Shown: positions 7,678 to 16,984, counted from the stretch's first letter. The stretch is DNA of 64,000 bases from Shewanella sp. UCD-KL12 (GCF_001957125.1 NZ_MPHJ01000013.1:1-64000), one strand, 5' to 3'. Made by a program: numbers and translations. The notes: generated from the sequence alone by a model not told the origin.

Positions 7678-10534
7678 CTATAACCACACGAATGATCCCT
7701 TGATTTAACTTTGAATAGAGCTCAGATTTTGCTATTGGCGTTTTATAGCTCTGAGCAAAAGCTATCTCGCTTTCTTGCACCCCTAGCGATCTCAATTGCT
7801 TCTTTAAATCAGAATATACGCTATGGCGACCGTCTTTATTTTCCACTCCTAAATCGAGGAATATTATTTGAGTTCCACGAATGCTGGTGGTTTCATGGTA
7901 TTTCTTTGCGACAACCTTAGCTGTTGCAGGTATTTTATTACCGCTTACTTCTGGAGGCAGATTAGGGTTTAGTAACCTCATATCAATTGACGATTTTCGA
8001 GCATGGTTCATTACTAAAAGCATATTATCATTAGCAACTTTGCTCGATTTGAAGTTGCTAGCTCTCTCAACTAGCGACTTTGCAAAGTCTAATTGTAACT
8101 CTGTTGGTTCAACAATGATTTGTTGCGCCTTCCCTCCAGTTATACGAGGGATAGCATCAAAGTATTGGGTGGTATTACCATCAACTTTTTCCAATTTTGG
8201 TAAATACCCTAATAGTTCTTTCGCAGTCACAGAGTCGGTGAATAAAGACCATTGGGACTTTAATTGAGAAAGATTTTTGAACGCGCGCAAGCGGGTAACT
8301 GGCTTAAAGGTACCTGAGCCTGTGGCTGAGATCTCAAAGTCACTTTTAATGTCTGCAAAGGCACTTACCCAAGTATCAATATGGTTTATACCGCTATTCT
8401 CTAGCACTTCATCTTCTGCTAAGTAACGTGAGAACGTGAACACTTCAAGTAAGCTGTTCGCGATTGGAGTTCCTGTTGAGAGGTACACGCCTAATCCATT
8501 CCCTTTACTGTTGCTGGCTCTGAGTGATTTGACTTTTAAATACCAGTCAAATGCCCTTTTACTCCCTGTTGGGGTGTTCGTACCTTTAACATTAGTGAGT
8601 CGAGTTGAATCATATGCAAGGTTCTTAAGTGAATGAGCTTCATCACAGAACAACGCATCTATACCAAGATCGGATATTGATAACTCCTTTTTACGATGAT
8701 CATTGGCTAACTCTAGTAAACGTGATTCTAAATTCGCTTTTCGATTCTCAATGTTTTTTACAGTGAATCGTTTACCTGATTGATCAACATCAGATAAAGC
8801 TTGGTCTAGTTTGCAAATCTCAGATTCAATAACAGATTTTTCAACATCACAATCAGGGCTTATAGAAGCAAATGATGACTCGGGGCAGATCACAATTGAG
8901 CTGCCAGTTTTCAGCCTCAAAAGAGAGGCTTGTCTAACTTTTGGGGATAACTCATCTGGAGATAAAACTGTGATCTGATCAGCTGGATATAAGGTTAAGT
9001 ACTGACCCGCAAATTGTGAGGTAAGGTGATTAGGAACAACAATTACACACCGCTTCTTTAAGCCTAGCCTAACTAATTCATGAGCAATTGCCGCAATGGT
9101 GTAACTCTTACCTGCACCGACTACATGATTAAGCAATAGTCGGCCCTCTGTTACCCCTCTGTACACAGCCTTCAGTTGATGTTCACGTAACTGAATCGAT
9201 TGATTAGAGTCGGGTAACAGCATCATATTATCGAGTGCTTTTAATGGTGAGTAACGGTTAAATTTCTCATTAAATATTTGGCATAATTGATTTTGAACAT
9301 TGATATTGTTCTCTAAAAAATTGTCCCACTCAGAGGCTATTAAGCCGCTGTTTAGTTCATTATTAAGTGAAGACTCTTTATCTATAACTCGCTTACCGTT
9401 TGGATCTGTAACTAATACCTCTGTTCCCCGACCGTTCATTAATCTTTTGATGAGCTTAGAAAATGGGTAGTTATTATCACCAAGGCTGGTTTCGAGTGAA
9501 TGAGGTAAACAAGAAAGGTTCAAATGCCATTCATTGTTTAAGTACATGATTTCAATTTTTGTGTAGCTGTTTATCTTACCGTCACAAAGAGTGTTGATAA
9601 ATTCCTCATAGACACTAGCAGGAACCCAAGCGGCGCCTAACCCTACTTGAATATCCTCAAATTGCACATCTAGAGGTAAAGCTTCATTTAGGGCGCTTTG
9701 GTATTGTGACTTGAGTTGATCTGTATATCCGCAAGTTTCAAGCTGGGATACTTTAGTTTTTATATCGCCACTTTGAAAAACGTTCTTTGTAACCCAGTTT
9801 CCATGGTCGTTAAAAATTAGCTCCCCTTCTGATTGTGCTACTAGTGAGTTAACAGGTGTTCCTAGCAGTTCAGCACAATAGTTTAAATCGACCCTGCCGT
9901 GAACATTTAATGATGCAAGTAGTGCATCTTGAATATTTTCAGCAGACTTAGGAGCTACCCACGGGATCATTACCCTTTGGGTAAATATTTCTGCTTTGCC
10001 GCAGCTTGGCTTTACAGCACTGACACCTAGTTTCTTTGCTTGGGTGGGTGTTACACCTGCCGAGTAATCACGCTCTAATGACAGTAAGTTGTAGTTAGTT
10101 GGGTCTAATTTACAAACTCGTTGATTTGCTGAATCGCTAATAAATCCATACTTGGTGGTGAACAGATCATAGCGTTCATTGAGTTGCTTTCTAATTTCCT
10201 CCATTAGGGTTTCATCAATATTTGTTTGTTCAGCGTTCAACAAGCTCATTAATGAATGTCTTAAACCACATAGGCCAGTCAATCTTTCTTTAGCCTTTCC
10301 GCTAAAATCAGTCGACACCCAACTATCGGCCTGTAGTTGATAAATTTCCTTGTCACTTCCTACAGCGAAAGAGCCGTTTTTAGCCCCTGCTGTTTCACTC
10401 ACTACAAATGGCTGGGTCGGTTTATTTTGTTTGTTTGTTAGCTGGTGAGTAAAGCACAATAAAACAAATCGAACTCGATGTTGAAATGAGTTGGAAAGGA
10501 AAGGCTTTATAGCTTTAAGCTGTGATAGCACCAT
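7655..10534 (-). CDS. SNF2-like DEAH helicase, N-terminal part, truncated by frameshift
   Basis: A 959-residue protein resembling the large helicase/antirestriction proteins of phages and plasmids (DarB-like, SNF2 superfamily). Walker A is VGAGKS near residue 473, followed by VIVVPNHLTSQF (motif Ia) and CDEAHSLKN (DEAH box, motif II) near residue 630; GVYLSTGTPIANS is motif III. The protein ends at IASTNPSW just where motif V should begin, and motif VI is found in another frame at 6667-7677. Comparison with the usual spacing suggests a deletion of about 40 bp, not a multiple of three. The ATG follows the ThiF stop directly, so it is translationally coupled to the PRTRC ThiF gene. Helicase activity is probably lost. 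Confidence 0.75.
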   Translation of the reverse strand: MVLSQLKAIKPFLSNSFQHRVRFVLLCFTHQLTNKQNKPTQPFVVSETAGAKNGSFAVGSDKEIYQLQADSWVSTDFSGKAKERLTGLCGLRHSLMSLLNAEQTNIDETLMEEIRKQLNERYDLFTTKYGFISDSANQRVCKLDPTNYNLLSLERDYSAGVTPTQAKKLGVSAVKPSCGKAEIFTQRVMIPWVAPKSAENIQDALLASLNVHGRVDLNYCAELLGTPVNSLVAQSEGELIFNDHGNWVTKNVFQSGDIKTKVSQLETCGYTDQLKSQYQSALNEALPLDVQFEDIQVGLGAAWVPASVYEEFINTLCDGKINSYTKIEIMYLNNEWHLNLSCLPHSLETSLGDNNYPFSKLIKRLMNGRGTEVLVTDPNGKRVIDKESSLNNELNSGLIASEWDNFLENNINVQNQLCQIFNEKFNRYSPLKALDNMMLLPDSNQSIQLREHQLKAVYRGVTEGRLLLNHVVGAGKSYTIAAIAHELVRLGLKKRCVIVVPNHLTSQFAGQYLTLYPADQITVLSPDELSPKVRQASLLRLKTGSSIVICPESSFASISPDCDVEKSVIESEICKLDQALSDVDQSGKRFTVKNIENRKANLESRLLELANDHRKKELSISDLGIDALFCDEAHSLKNLAYDSTRLTNVKGTNTPTGSKRAFDWYLKVKSLRASNSKGNGLGVYLSTGTPIANSLLEVFTFSRYLAEDEVLENSGINHIDTWVSAFADIKSDFEISATGSGTFKPVTRLRAFKNLSQLKSQWSLFTDSVTAKELLGYLPKLEKVDGNTTQYFDAIPRITGGKAQQIIVEPTELQLDFAKSLVERASNFKSSKVANDNMLLVMNHARKSSIDMRLLNPNLPPEVSGNKIPATAKVVAKKYHETTSIRGTQIIFLDLGVENKDGRHSVYSDLKKQLRSLGVQESEIAFAQSYKTPIAKSELYSKLNQGIIRVVIASTNPSW

Positions 10535-11335
10535 TTAATTAACCTCAACTTTTGATTGATTGGCGTAACCAAATACTTCCCACTGAGCAGGATCTATTTT
10601 TAATGGCTGCACAGAGGCAGTGAGAACGTCAACAAATGCACCGTGGTGTGTTAGCTTGCCATATCGTATTAACTGCCATATGAGCTGTGTAGCTTGACCA
10701 GATACGGCTCTATTAACACCGAAGTCTTGTTTTTGAAGGGCTGCTTCTGTTGAGCACGATGGAGCATCTTCTTTTTCATCATCAATACTGTCCAGCATAG
10801 AACCGTAAAGGTCATAAACATTTGGAATACGTAGTTCAACATCGACATTCTGGTAAGCATGCCCAAGTATAATTTGACCATCAGATTTACCGTTTCCAAC
10901 ATCCAACCACAGGAGACATTTTTTTGAAGTGCTCGCTTCAAGTTTTTGGCCTAGGTCTACTCTGAATTTTGCTTTGTCTACTGCTGTAATTATGAAGTCT
11001 GTATCAAGTGAGGTAAGAGTATTTGCATTCACATAATTGGTAAGAGCACGCCAATTAGTCTGTCCAAACATGTTAAACCGATCTACCAGTACAGATGCCT
11101 TATTATGGCCAACATCTCCCATATAAAATGCCTGACGGCCAACATTGAAAAGACTTACTTCATCACCATCGCAAATTGTTACATCGAGATAGACTGTTCC
11201 ATTAGAGATACTACGAAGTAAGCTATCCATTTGAAAAAGTTCGATTGCGATTTGGCTTCCACTTCCACCAGCCCCAATTAGCATAATCTTAATTGGGCGG
11301 TTAATGCATTCAGTAGGTAAAGATAATTGGCTCAT
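10535..11335 (-). CDS. PRTRC system ThiF-family protein
   Basis: A 266-residue ThiF/E1-like protein. The nucleotide-binding motif IGAGGSGSQ is at residues 20-28, followed by CDGDEVSLFNVGRQAF, which carries the Asp/Asn/Arg residues typical of adenylating E1 folds. Its size, its lack of the CxxC pairs of MoeB/ThiF, and the neighbouring PRTRC genes (ParB, C, E, F and B to the right) identify it as the ThiF member of the PRTRC (ParB-related, ThiF-related) cassette, whose function is unknown. It is preceded by a good promoter motif at 11367-11394 and coupled to the broken helicase gene downstream. Confidence 0.85.
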   Translation of the reverse strand: MSQLSLPTECINRPIKIMLIGAGGSGSQIAIELFQMDSLLRSISNGTVYLDVTICDGDEVSLFNVGRQAFYMGDVGHNKASVLVDRFNMFGQTNWRALTNYVNANTLTSLDTDFIITAVDKAKFRVDLGQKLEASTSKKCLLWLDVGNGKSDGQIILGHAYQNVDVELRIPNVYDLYGSMLDSIDDEKEDAPSCSTEAALQKQDFGVNRAVSGQATQLIWQLIRYGKLTHHGAFVDVLTASVQPLKIDPAQWEVFGYANQSKVEVN

Positions 11336-11366
11336 GTTGTCACCTAATTTGTTTCAAGTTAGGTGT

Positions 11367-11394
11367 ATCATATAAGTGATTTCTATATCGGCAA
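11367..11394 (-). promoter_or_regulatory. Promoter motif, TTGC type (ThiF)
   Basis: Minus strand: TTGCCG (11394-11389), 16-bp spacer, TATGAT (11372-11367). One of the best copies of the family, 31 bp upstream of the ThiF ATG. Confidence 0.65.
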
Positions 11395-11418
11395 CTGACG
11401 AAGTGGAGAGTAGCGATC

Positions 11419-11510
11419 TGTGCGAAATTCAAGTTGAATTTTAATGGGGCATGTTAGCTGCGCCCCTTGGTATGAAAGGGTTTTATAGAGGGTTGTTGTT
11501 CTGCGAAAAA
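11419..11510. repeat. Palindromic box plus TGCGAAA box, copy A
   Basis: TGTGCGAAATTCAAGTTGAA begins at 11419 and contains the perfect palindrome AAATTCAA-G-TTGAATTT. A second box, TGCGAAAAAAA, begins at 11502, 81 bp after the first TGCGAAA at 11421. The same arrangement occurs at 17439 and 20300. Copy A lies just upstream of the ThiF promoter, so an operator or protein-binding role is likely. Confidence 0.6.
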
Positions 11511-11517
11511 AAGGAGG

Positions 11518-11802
11518 TTAATAGTCTTTATCGTCATTGGAACCATAAGCATTTCCTTCGATATCAAAGCTCCCTCCTAACATTGGTAAACCACTTGCTG
11601 GGTTAGTTTCGATGTTGGTGTTCCCAAGATAATCTGAGTCTAAACTGTTATTGAAAATGCTATCGGAATTATCTGATTTAAGGTTTTGATTTTTTTCAGA
11701 GTCCCCTTTTGAACCACCAAAAATTGCAATTAGAATCGGTGCTACAAAAAGAAAAATAAATAGGCCAATAAAGAAGTCAATAAAGTTCATGATTGTACTC
11801 AC
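11518..11802 (-). CDS. Small membrane protein
   Basis: A 94-residue protein with one hydrophobic N-terminal segment at residues about 4-29 (FIDFFIGLFIFLFVAPILIAIF) and a polar, Asp/Asn/Ser-rich tail. It is probably an inner-membrane protein with the tail in the cytoplasm or periplasm. GGGTGAG precedes the ATG. It is separated from the ThiF gene by copy A of the palindromic repeat and from the ligase gene by more than 600 bp. No family recognised. Confidence 0.55.
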   Translation of the reverse strand: MSTIMNFIDFFIGLFIFLFVAPILIAIFGGSKGDSEKNQNLKSDNSDSIFNNSLDSDYLGNTNIETNPASGLPMLGGSFDIEGNAYGSNDDKDY

Positions 11803-11852
11803 CCTGTTGATTGAAAGTTAACACCTATAGTATCAGCAATGACAGTTCGAGC

Positions 11853-11887
11853 AAGTAAGCAATCCTTTACATGAAGGTTGCTTACTT
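11853..11887. terminator. Long perfect hairpin
   Basis: AAGTAAGCAA (11853-11862) pairs with TTGCTTACTT (11878-11887); an inner CCTT/AAGG pair extends the stem, leaving one bulged T and a 6-nt loop. It lies upstream of the small membrane protein gene and downstream, at a distance, of the ligase gene. It could terminate transcription or bind a protein; there is no clear T-tract. Confidence 0.4.
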
Positions 11888-12409
11888 AGTTGTTTACCCA
11901 TTGTTACCTCAATCTAAACCATGAGCCTTCATATCTCCCAGAACAAGCACTTTTCTGCTTTTTGAGTTTGTGTTGATTACATTGAATTGATATGAATGGA
12001 CTTATGTTCGTTTTCAATTAGGAGATTCAACTTTGAAAGAATTGAGACTTGTTTATTATTTGGTAGAGAACTGAAGAAGGCTATTAATATTTTCTTTCCG
12101 TTAAGCAGCCTTATGCTTGAATTTTAAATTGGATATTTCTTTGCCGTTGGCGTTAGAACGGCTTTGAATATGCCTTATGAATTTTCTTCTAGGCTTTCGC
12201 ATCCTAAGTGCCATTTTTTGCCTGTAAATTACTTATGAGATACTTATACTTATCCATTTCATTTTGCAAAATTTTTAACCTAGAAAATCAACTATGAAAT
12301 CATCGATTTCCAAATACACTCTCTTCACCAAATTTGCTTATGAATTGATTTCTATAGAATCTGAAAATGATTGTGGTAACGGAATGTACTTCATCCTGGC
12401 AATTGAACT
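11888..12409. other. AT-rich stretch without a convincing gene
   Basis: About 520 bp of AT-rich sequence between the small membrane protein gene and the ligase gene. I see no open frame with a ribosome-binding site, no tandem iterons and no known RNA in it. It may hold regulatory sequence or decayed coding sequence. Confidence 0.4.
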
Positions 12410-12435
12410 AGCGCATAGTCGGTAGACTATGCGCT
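12410..12435 (-). terminator. Hairpin after the ligase gene
   Basis: AGCGCATAGTC (12410-12420) pairs perfectly with GACTATGCGCT (12425-12435) around a 4-nt loop, 7 bp beyond the ligase stop at 12443. Placement and stability fit a terminator for the minus-strand ligase transcript, though no T-tract follows. Confidence 0.6.
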
Positions 12436-12442
12436 ATGAAGA

Positions 12443-14284
12443 TCAGGCAATTAATTTATAGAATTCATCCTCGGTAATGACTTTGACTCCTTTGGCCTGA
12501 GCTGCATTAATTTTTGTTGCTCCAACATTCAAACCAGTAACTAAATAAGTAGTATCCTTTCTAACACTTGATTGAACGTCAGCTCCACTGGTTTCAGCAA
12601 GAGATTTCATGTCATTTCTGTTAGATGCCATCTTTCCAGTGAAAGCTAATTTAAGACCGCTTAGAGAACCAGATGAAGTCTTTTTAGCTTTTGTGTGCCT
12701 TATGTTTAGGTTGGACACTAGAAATTCGATTATGCCAGAGTTAAGTTTTAGGTTTTCAGATATTGATTGTGATGTTTTATCTCCAAAATTATCTATTGCT
12801 ACAATATCCTCCCTTGATAAGCTGGTGATGTTATTAATTGTTTCTGTAGTCAGTAATCGTTTGCTTGCTCCATTCCCAAGCTTACTAATGCCTAAAGAGG
12901 CTATAACTTTAAAATCATCTACTGGCGATGTTTTAACACGAGTACGCTCATTGATAAGGTTTACAGCTTGGCCTACACCTATTCCGCAATTTACGAAGTC
13001 ATACTTGTCGGCTTGATAGATCTTTACTATTGAATCTAATCCATTCTTAACCATTTTTTGAACAGTTTTTCGTCCAAAAAGTAATGCTTCAACTTTTTCA
13101 AAATGATAGCAAATGTTTGATACTTTACGGTCTTCACATTCGTCATTTACGCAAAGAATAAAATCATTCGACCAGATAACTGGTTCACTACAACTTGGAC
13201 AGTGTGTAGGGATCTTACATTTATCAGATTTTGAAATTATTGATTCTATTTTAGGTATGACAAACCCACTTCTGATCAAGTTAATCACAGCACCTTGGCC
13301 TAAAGAAAGGCTTTTAACATTTCCAGCGTGATGTGCTGTAACTTTGGAAATTTCCGCTCCACTTAGCATGGTCGGTTCCAACTGAAGAACAGGCGTAATT
13401 TTTGAGCGGCCTACAGACCATTCTATTCCTAATACATTTACGTTAGCTGTTTCACTTTTTTGTTTAAATGCCAGCATCCATAAATGATGATGTTCTGTTG
13501 CGCCCATATACTGCTTTACACCATCATGTATGACTTCTATGATCGTACCATCGCATTTATAAATGCATCCCTTCCCTGCCCTTTCGGCTAAATCGACCAT
13601 GTTTGTTTCAACTTCATTGGCATTGACTGATAATGAAAACATATCCTTGAACAAGACCAAATGAATTGCACCATCTTCAAGTGCTTTGATACCTTCTGGG
13701 CTTATTGAATCCGAGTTGGCAACGCCCGAAACAAAGTTTCGTGGGTGTTTCATATGCGAGAGATTCTCTTCGAAGTAGCTTTGTACTACAACTATCTCCC
13801 CTACGCCTGAACCAGAACCAATGACCTTTAACCCAAGCTTCAATAATTTCCCGATTGATTGACCTTCTTGACCATCTCCCCTAGTGACAAGGGTTTGCAT
13901 TTTTGCATCGTATTTAGCAGCTAATCCATCGAGTTTTGCTGTTATTCGGTAAGTTAAGTTGCCAGCTTGTTTTGCCTCAGATGCCTTCTGACAGCGCTTT
14001 AAATATGCTGATACTTCGCTAGCCAAATACGCCTTTTGCGTTGAAAGCATTGGATTGATGTGCTTCATGCGAAGCCTTGAACCAAGCATCGGCTCTGGCT
14101 GGACTTTCGTAATTAGATTATGAGAAGGGAGGCGTTTTTGCAGTTCGGGCATGTATACATAATCAAACGCGGCATCACTGATTTTGGGAGTTCCACATCT
14201 ATATTGTTCATTTAGATAAACCATTAAGTCAGAAAGCTGGTGGTCAGACAATGAGTCGATTTTGAGTTTTAGTAGTTGTTCCAT
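12443..14284 (-). CDS. NAD-dependent DNA ligase (LigA-like), plasmid-borne
   Basis: A 613-residue protein, shorter than the usual ~670 residues of bacterial LigA. The adenylation motif AKLDG places the nucleotide-accepting Lys at residue 117. A Zn finger follows the OB region (CPSC, then C and C about 15 and 20 residues on), then helix-hairpin-helix repeats (GISKLGNGASKRLL, AIDNFGDKTSQSI), and a C-terminal BRCT domain at residues about 540-613 (LSGLKLAFTGKM). It seals nicks in duplex DNA. The start follows from the complete N-terminal domain. It sits between PRTRC protein B and ThiF, where other PRTRC genes would be expected. It probably supplements the host ligase during plasmid replication or recombination. 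Confidence 0.9.
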   Translation of the reverse strand: MEQLLKLKIDSLSDHQLSDLMVYLNEQYRCGTPKISDAAFDYVYMPELQKRLPSHNLITKVQPEPMLGSRLRMKHINPMLSTQKAYLASEVSAYLKRCQKASEAKQAGNLTYRITAKLDGLAAKYDAKMQTLVTRGDGQEGQSIGKLLKLGLKVIGSGSGVGEIVVVQSYFEENLSHMKHPRNFVSGVANSDSISPEGIKALEDGAIHLVLFKDMFSLSVNANEVETNMVDLAERAGKGCIYKCDGTIIEVIHDGVKQYMGATEHHHLWMLAFKQKSETANVNVLGIEWSVGRSKITPVLQLEPTMLSGAEISKVTAHHAGNVKSLSLGQGAVINLIRSGFVIPKIESIISKSDKCKIPTHCPSCSEPVIWSNDFILCVNDECEDRKVSNICYHFEKVEALLFGRKTVQKMVKNGLDSIVKIYQADKYDFVNCGIGVGQAVNLINERTRVKTSPVDDFKVIASLGISKLGNGASKRLLTTETINNITSLSREDIVAIDNFGDKTSQSISENLKLNSGIIEFLVSNLNIRHTKAKKTSSGSLSGLKLAFTGKMASNRNDMKSLAETSGADVQSSVRKDTTYLVTGLNVGATKINAAQAKGVKVITEDEFYKLIA

Positions 14285-14314
14285 TTGAGTGTGTCCTTTG
14301 CTGTAAGTTATTAA

Positions 14315-14342
14315 ACAGTCTCATGACAAACAGAACAGGCAA
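14315..14342 (-). promoter_or_regulatory. Promoter motif, TTGC type (ligase), weak
   Basis: Minus strand: TTGCCT (14342-14337), 16-bp spacer, GACTGT (14320-14315). The -35 fits the family; the -10 is poor. It lies 30 bp upstream of the ligase ATG. Confidence 0.35.
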
Positions 14343-14434
14343 CTCTATGGAGGAGGGGAAGGAGATATTCCAGGCCATAGTGTTACTCACATTTTAAGTG
14401 AGTATCACTATGTTTTTGCGTGGTTGAAGTCTGT

Positions 14435-15193
14435 CTACAATAGATAGCTCACATTGATTAAACTAGAAACACCTGCACTTTGCGGCTTTAAGATTCTATT
14501 GAGTTCAGAGATTTTTACAGGTTCACCATTGTTAGACTTCTTTTTTAAGAAATTTTCTAGTTCATTATTCAAGTTGGCTTTTTTCTTTCTCAAGATCCTA
14601 TCATGATTAGTGTGAGTAAATTTAGTAGAGAAAAACTCCTTTTCTACTAACTCTATGGTGTCGCTATTGATGGACTTTGGGAGCTTCATGGAGCCAAGGC
14701 AGACACTTGTAGAGTCATAAACATTACCAAATGGAGCATGATAAAGGGGGTCAGTGGAAGTAGGGCGCTTATTAAAGCGTAAAGCAGCTACCTTTAAACT
14801 TCCATCAGTTGAGAACTTAAAAATGAGAGGAGGAATATCTACGGTGAGTAGATTGTCATAAACAAAAAATGACCTTTTTTGTCTTGGCCTATGCCAAGTG
14901 ATAGATTTGTAGTCTTTTGCAAGCACACATGCTTCTATCATTGATTTTTCATCTATTTGAGAATTGCTGGTACATGCAGAACTCAATGTATCAATGATGC
15001 TCTCTGGACTTAGAGGTACACCAGACTTTAGTTGATTGTTCGCTATTTGATGTCGAGTGACTGTGGTTCGCTCTCCATTACCGTTTGAATATACAACAAG
15101 GGCAAACTTTGGTTTCACCTCGTAACTTGCATGTGAAAACCCGTCACACAAGTCAGAGGAAAACTCTTGTTGATCTGCTTGAAGTGGTAACAT
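14435..15193 (-). CDS. PRTRC system protein B
   Basis: A 252-residue protein that matches the PRTRC protein B family in motif order: KFALVVYSNGNGERTTVTRHQI near residue 30, ITWHRPRQKRSFFVY in the centre, then RPTSTDPLYHAPFGNVYDS and VCLGSMKLP, and EKEFFSTKFTHTNHD near residue 195. The biochemical role of the family is unknown. It lies downstream of protein F on the minus strand, with its own promoter motif at 15223-15250. Confidence 0.85.
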   Translation of the reverse strand: MLPLQADQQEFSSDLCDGFSHASYEVKPKFALVVYSNGNGERTTVTRHQIANNQLKSGVPLSPESIIDTLSSACTSNSQIDEKSMIEACVLAKDYKSITWHRPRQKRSFFVYDNLLTVDIPPLIFKFSTDGSLKVAALRFNKRPTSTDPLYHAPFGNVYDSTSVCLGSMKLPKSINSDTIELVEKEFFSTKFTHTNHDRILRKKKANLNNELENFLKKKSNNGEPVKISELNRILKPQSAGVSSLINVSYLL

Positions 15194-15222
15194 GGAAAAT
15201 CCTTTGATTAGTTAATGAGTTT

Positions 15223-15250
15223 ATTATTTCATGACTGATTAATCCCGCTA
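15223..15250 (-). promoter_or_regulatory. Promoter motif, TAGC variant (PRTRC B)
   Basis: Minus strand: TAGCGG (15250-15245), 16-bp spacer, AATAAT (15228-15223). The second base of the -35 differs from most copies, but flanking bases and spacing agree. It is 30 bp upstream of the protein B ATG and overlaps the region just after the protein F stop. Confidence 0.45.
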
Positions 15251-15253
15251 CTG

Positions 15254-16456
15254 CTAAAGCATATTGTTAATGCTAAGTATTTCTTCATCTTGTCCATACT
15301 CAAGAAATACTTGAATAAATGACTTTAGGTAGAGGGTTTCAAAGAAGTTTTGGAGGAACATAAGACCATCTTTTGAAGCATCAAGACTTAATACTGCTAA
15401 CTCTCCTGATTGCCATGCTCTGTCAAATGCGGTTTCGACTACGTTCATTTCGGTTGGTGTATTAAAGCCATATAAAGCCATATCGGAGGCGCAAAGATCT
15501 CCCTGACTCTCTGTAGCGTTGTGAAATTGTTCAGAAGGTAAGTATTCAATCATTTTTACTAGACTTGCTAGGTAGGGATCAACTTTAGCTTCCTCTTTTA
15601 GCTGTCTCATTGATGACTTCCATGCCTTTTTACTTGATAATTTTTTATATTCCTCTTGCGCCTTTTTAATTTCCACATGCTGAACTATTGATGAAATATC
15701 GCCTACATCAAAAAATTCATCAAGCCCTTCTAATTTTAGTTCAGAAATCATTGCCTCAACATCGAGTTCATTATTTTCGTTATTCTCCAACCAGTATGCG
15801 TAAATGGATTGGATCTCAGATTCTTTACCATCCAAGTATTCTTCGATAAGCCATTCATCAGAAGTACCAAAGCAAACTGGCGCTTCAATTTGATGCATCA
15901 TTGTTTTATAAGTCAGCGTAGTGAAAGCGGAAGCAAGTCGATTGTTGAATCGATATTTCGATAGATCAAAAGATGTAAGATATATGTCATTGATGGAGAT
16001 TGTTATGCCCATAAAATCGGAATTGTATGTAATCCCTTCATGTTTACCTAGTTTCAAGCTTTGATATCCTAAGTGGCTACTAACAGCTTCATTAAACCGT
16101 TCTTTGAGGGGAGCTGGCATGACGGAGTTATATCTCTTGGCGATATCATCATTCATGTCAGTTACTGCACAGCTAAAGCCATTCCAGAAATCATTGTTGA
16201 GAACATCAGCTATTGTTTCCATTCCTTCAACTGACTTTGTGTCTACTTTAATAACCTCTTGGATACGTCTATTTGAAATATACTTCTGCTCAACTCCAAA
16301 TTTTAGCATCTCAACAATGCGGTCAAAATTGTATGCAAAGGTGGTGAAAACAGACTTTTGCTCGGACAACTCATTCAACAAATCACAATTAGGAACTGTA
16401 GAGTGATTCATGGATAAGTACCAAGGAATATTAATTAGTGTTTTTGTGTGGTTCAT
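15254..16456 (-). CDS. PRTRC system protein F (probable)
   Basis: A 400-residue acidic protein with no signal peptide. Its length and position between PRTRC protein C/E and protein B fit protein F. The C-terminal segment (MALYGFNTPTEMNVVETAFDRAWQSGELAVL, residues about 325-355) is typical of a conserved globular end. A charged helical stretch lies at residues about 270-300. I assign it mainly from gene order and size; sequence recall for this family is weak. Function unknown. Confidence 0.6.
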   Translation of the reverse strand: MNHTKTLINIPWYLSMNHSTVPNCDLLNELSEQKSVFTTFAYNFDRIVEMLKFGVEQKYISNRRIQEVIKVDTKSVEGMETIADVLNNDFWNGFSCAVTDMNDDIAKRYNSVMPAPLKERFNEAVSSHLGYQSLKLGKHEGITYNSDFMGITISINDIYLTSFDLSKYRFNNRLASAFTTLTYKTMMHQIEAPVCFGTSDEWLIEEYLDGKESEIQSIYAYWLENNENNELDVEAMISELKLEGLDEFFDVGDISSIVQHVEIKKAQEEYKKLSSKKAWKSSMRQLKEEAKVDPYLASLVKMIEYLPSEQFHNATESQGDLCASDMALYGFNTPTEMNVVETAFDRAWQSGELAVLSLDASKDGLMFLQNFFETLYLKSFIQVFLEYGQDEEILSINNML

Positions 16457-16487
16457 AATGAGTCTAACCTTTGCATTTAATACAAAT

Positions 16488-16515
16488 AGTGTCTCACCAA
16501 TCTAAAAACCTGCTA
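16488..16515 (-). promoter_or_regulatory. Promoter motif, TAGC variant (PRTRC F), weak
   Basis: Minus strand: TAGCAG (16515-16510), 16-bp spacer, GACACT (16493-16488). A degenerate family member 31 bp upstream of the protein F ATG, immediately after a terminator. Confidence 0.3.
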
Positions 16516-16520
16516 CTGAC

Positions 16521-16556
16521 AAAAAGGCCACTAGTAATAAATACTAAGTGGCCTTT
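16521..16556 (-). terminator. Rho-independent terminator of the ParB-E-C operon
   Basis: On the minus strand AAAGGCCACT pairs with AGTGGCCTTT (16556-16547 with 16532-16523), followed by a run of T (16525-16521). It lies 8 bp after the stop of the 55-residue gene and ends the transcript that carries PRTRC E, C and the small gene. Confidence 0.8.
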
Positions 16557-16563
16557 GATTTTC

Positions 16564-16731
16564 TCACCCTAGTGGTGGAATTTCGTGTGGTAAAATTTGA
16601 TTAATATCAGACGATAATCTGTTAAGTCCCATTACTTTTGTATGTTGTGTTTCTACTGGGGTTTTATGCCTCTCTTTAGAATCTAAAATCAACTCGTTGG
16701 TATCTTTAACCCATTGTTCAAGTAACTCCAT
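16564..16731 (-). CDS. Small protein (55 aa) at the end of the PRTRC E-C operon
   Basis: An ATG at 16731 preceded by AAGGG opens a 55-codon frame ending in TGA at 16564, 19 bp downstream of the protein C stop and 8 bp before a strong terminator. The N-terminus (MELLEQWVKDTNELILDSKE) is helical and acidic; the C-terminus is Pro-rich (LPHEIPPLG). Position inside the operon and a clean terminator support a real gene. No family recognised. Confidence 0.6.
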   Translation of the reverse strand: MELLEQWVKDTNELILDSKERHKTPVETQHTKVMGLNRLSSDINQILPHEIPPLG

Positions 16732-16750
16732 ATTTTTACCCTTAATGTTG

Positions 16751-16972
16751 CTAGCCTTTCGTTTTAACGGGAATTAACTGAAACTCATATACAATTTCAG
16801 TCCCTTCTTGGTTTAAGCGTCCGTCATTTTGATATAGGCGTGTATGTCTAAGCATCGGATATTGGGCTGTTAGAATGCGCTGTACTTCATCTAATGATGC
16901 TTCTGGAGCTGGATCTTCTACGATTGTCGCACCAATCTTAAATTTTCTAGGTAAAGTCTGAATTGAAATCAT
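16751..16972 (-). CDS. PRTRC system protein C
   Basis: A 73-residue protein that matches PRTRC protein C: RKFKIGATIVEDPAPEASLDEVQ, then AQYPMLRHTRLY and EIVYEFQLIPVKTKG at the end. The AQYP and YEF...TKG positions are the conserved features of this small family. Function unknown. It begins 12 bp after the protein E stop and is clearly in its operon. Confidence 0.85.
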   Translation of the reverse strand: MISIQTLPRKFKIGATIVEDPAPEASLDEVQRILTAQYPMLRHTRLYQNDGRLNQEGTEIVYEFQLIPVKTKG

Positions 16973-16984
16973 TTTTCATTGCTC

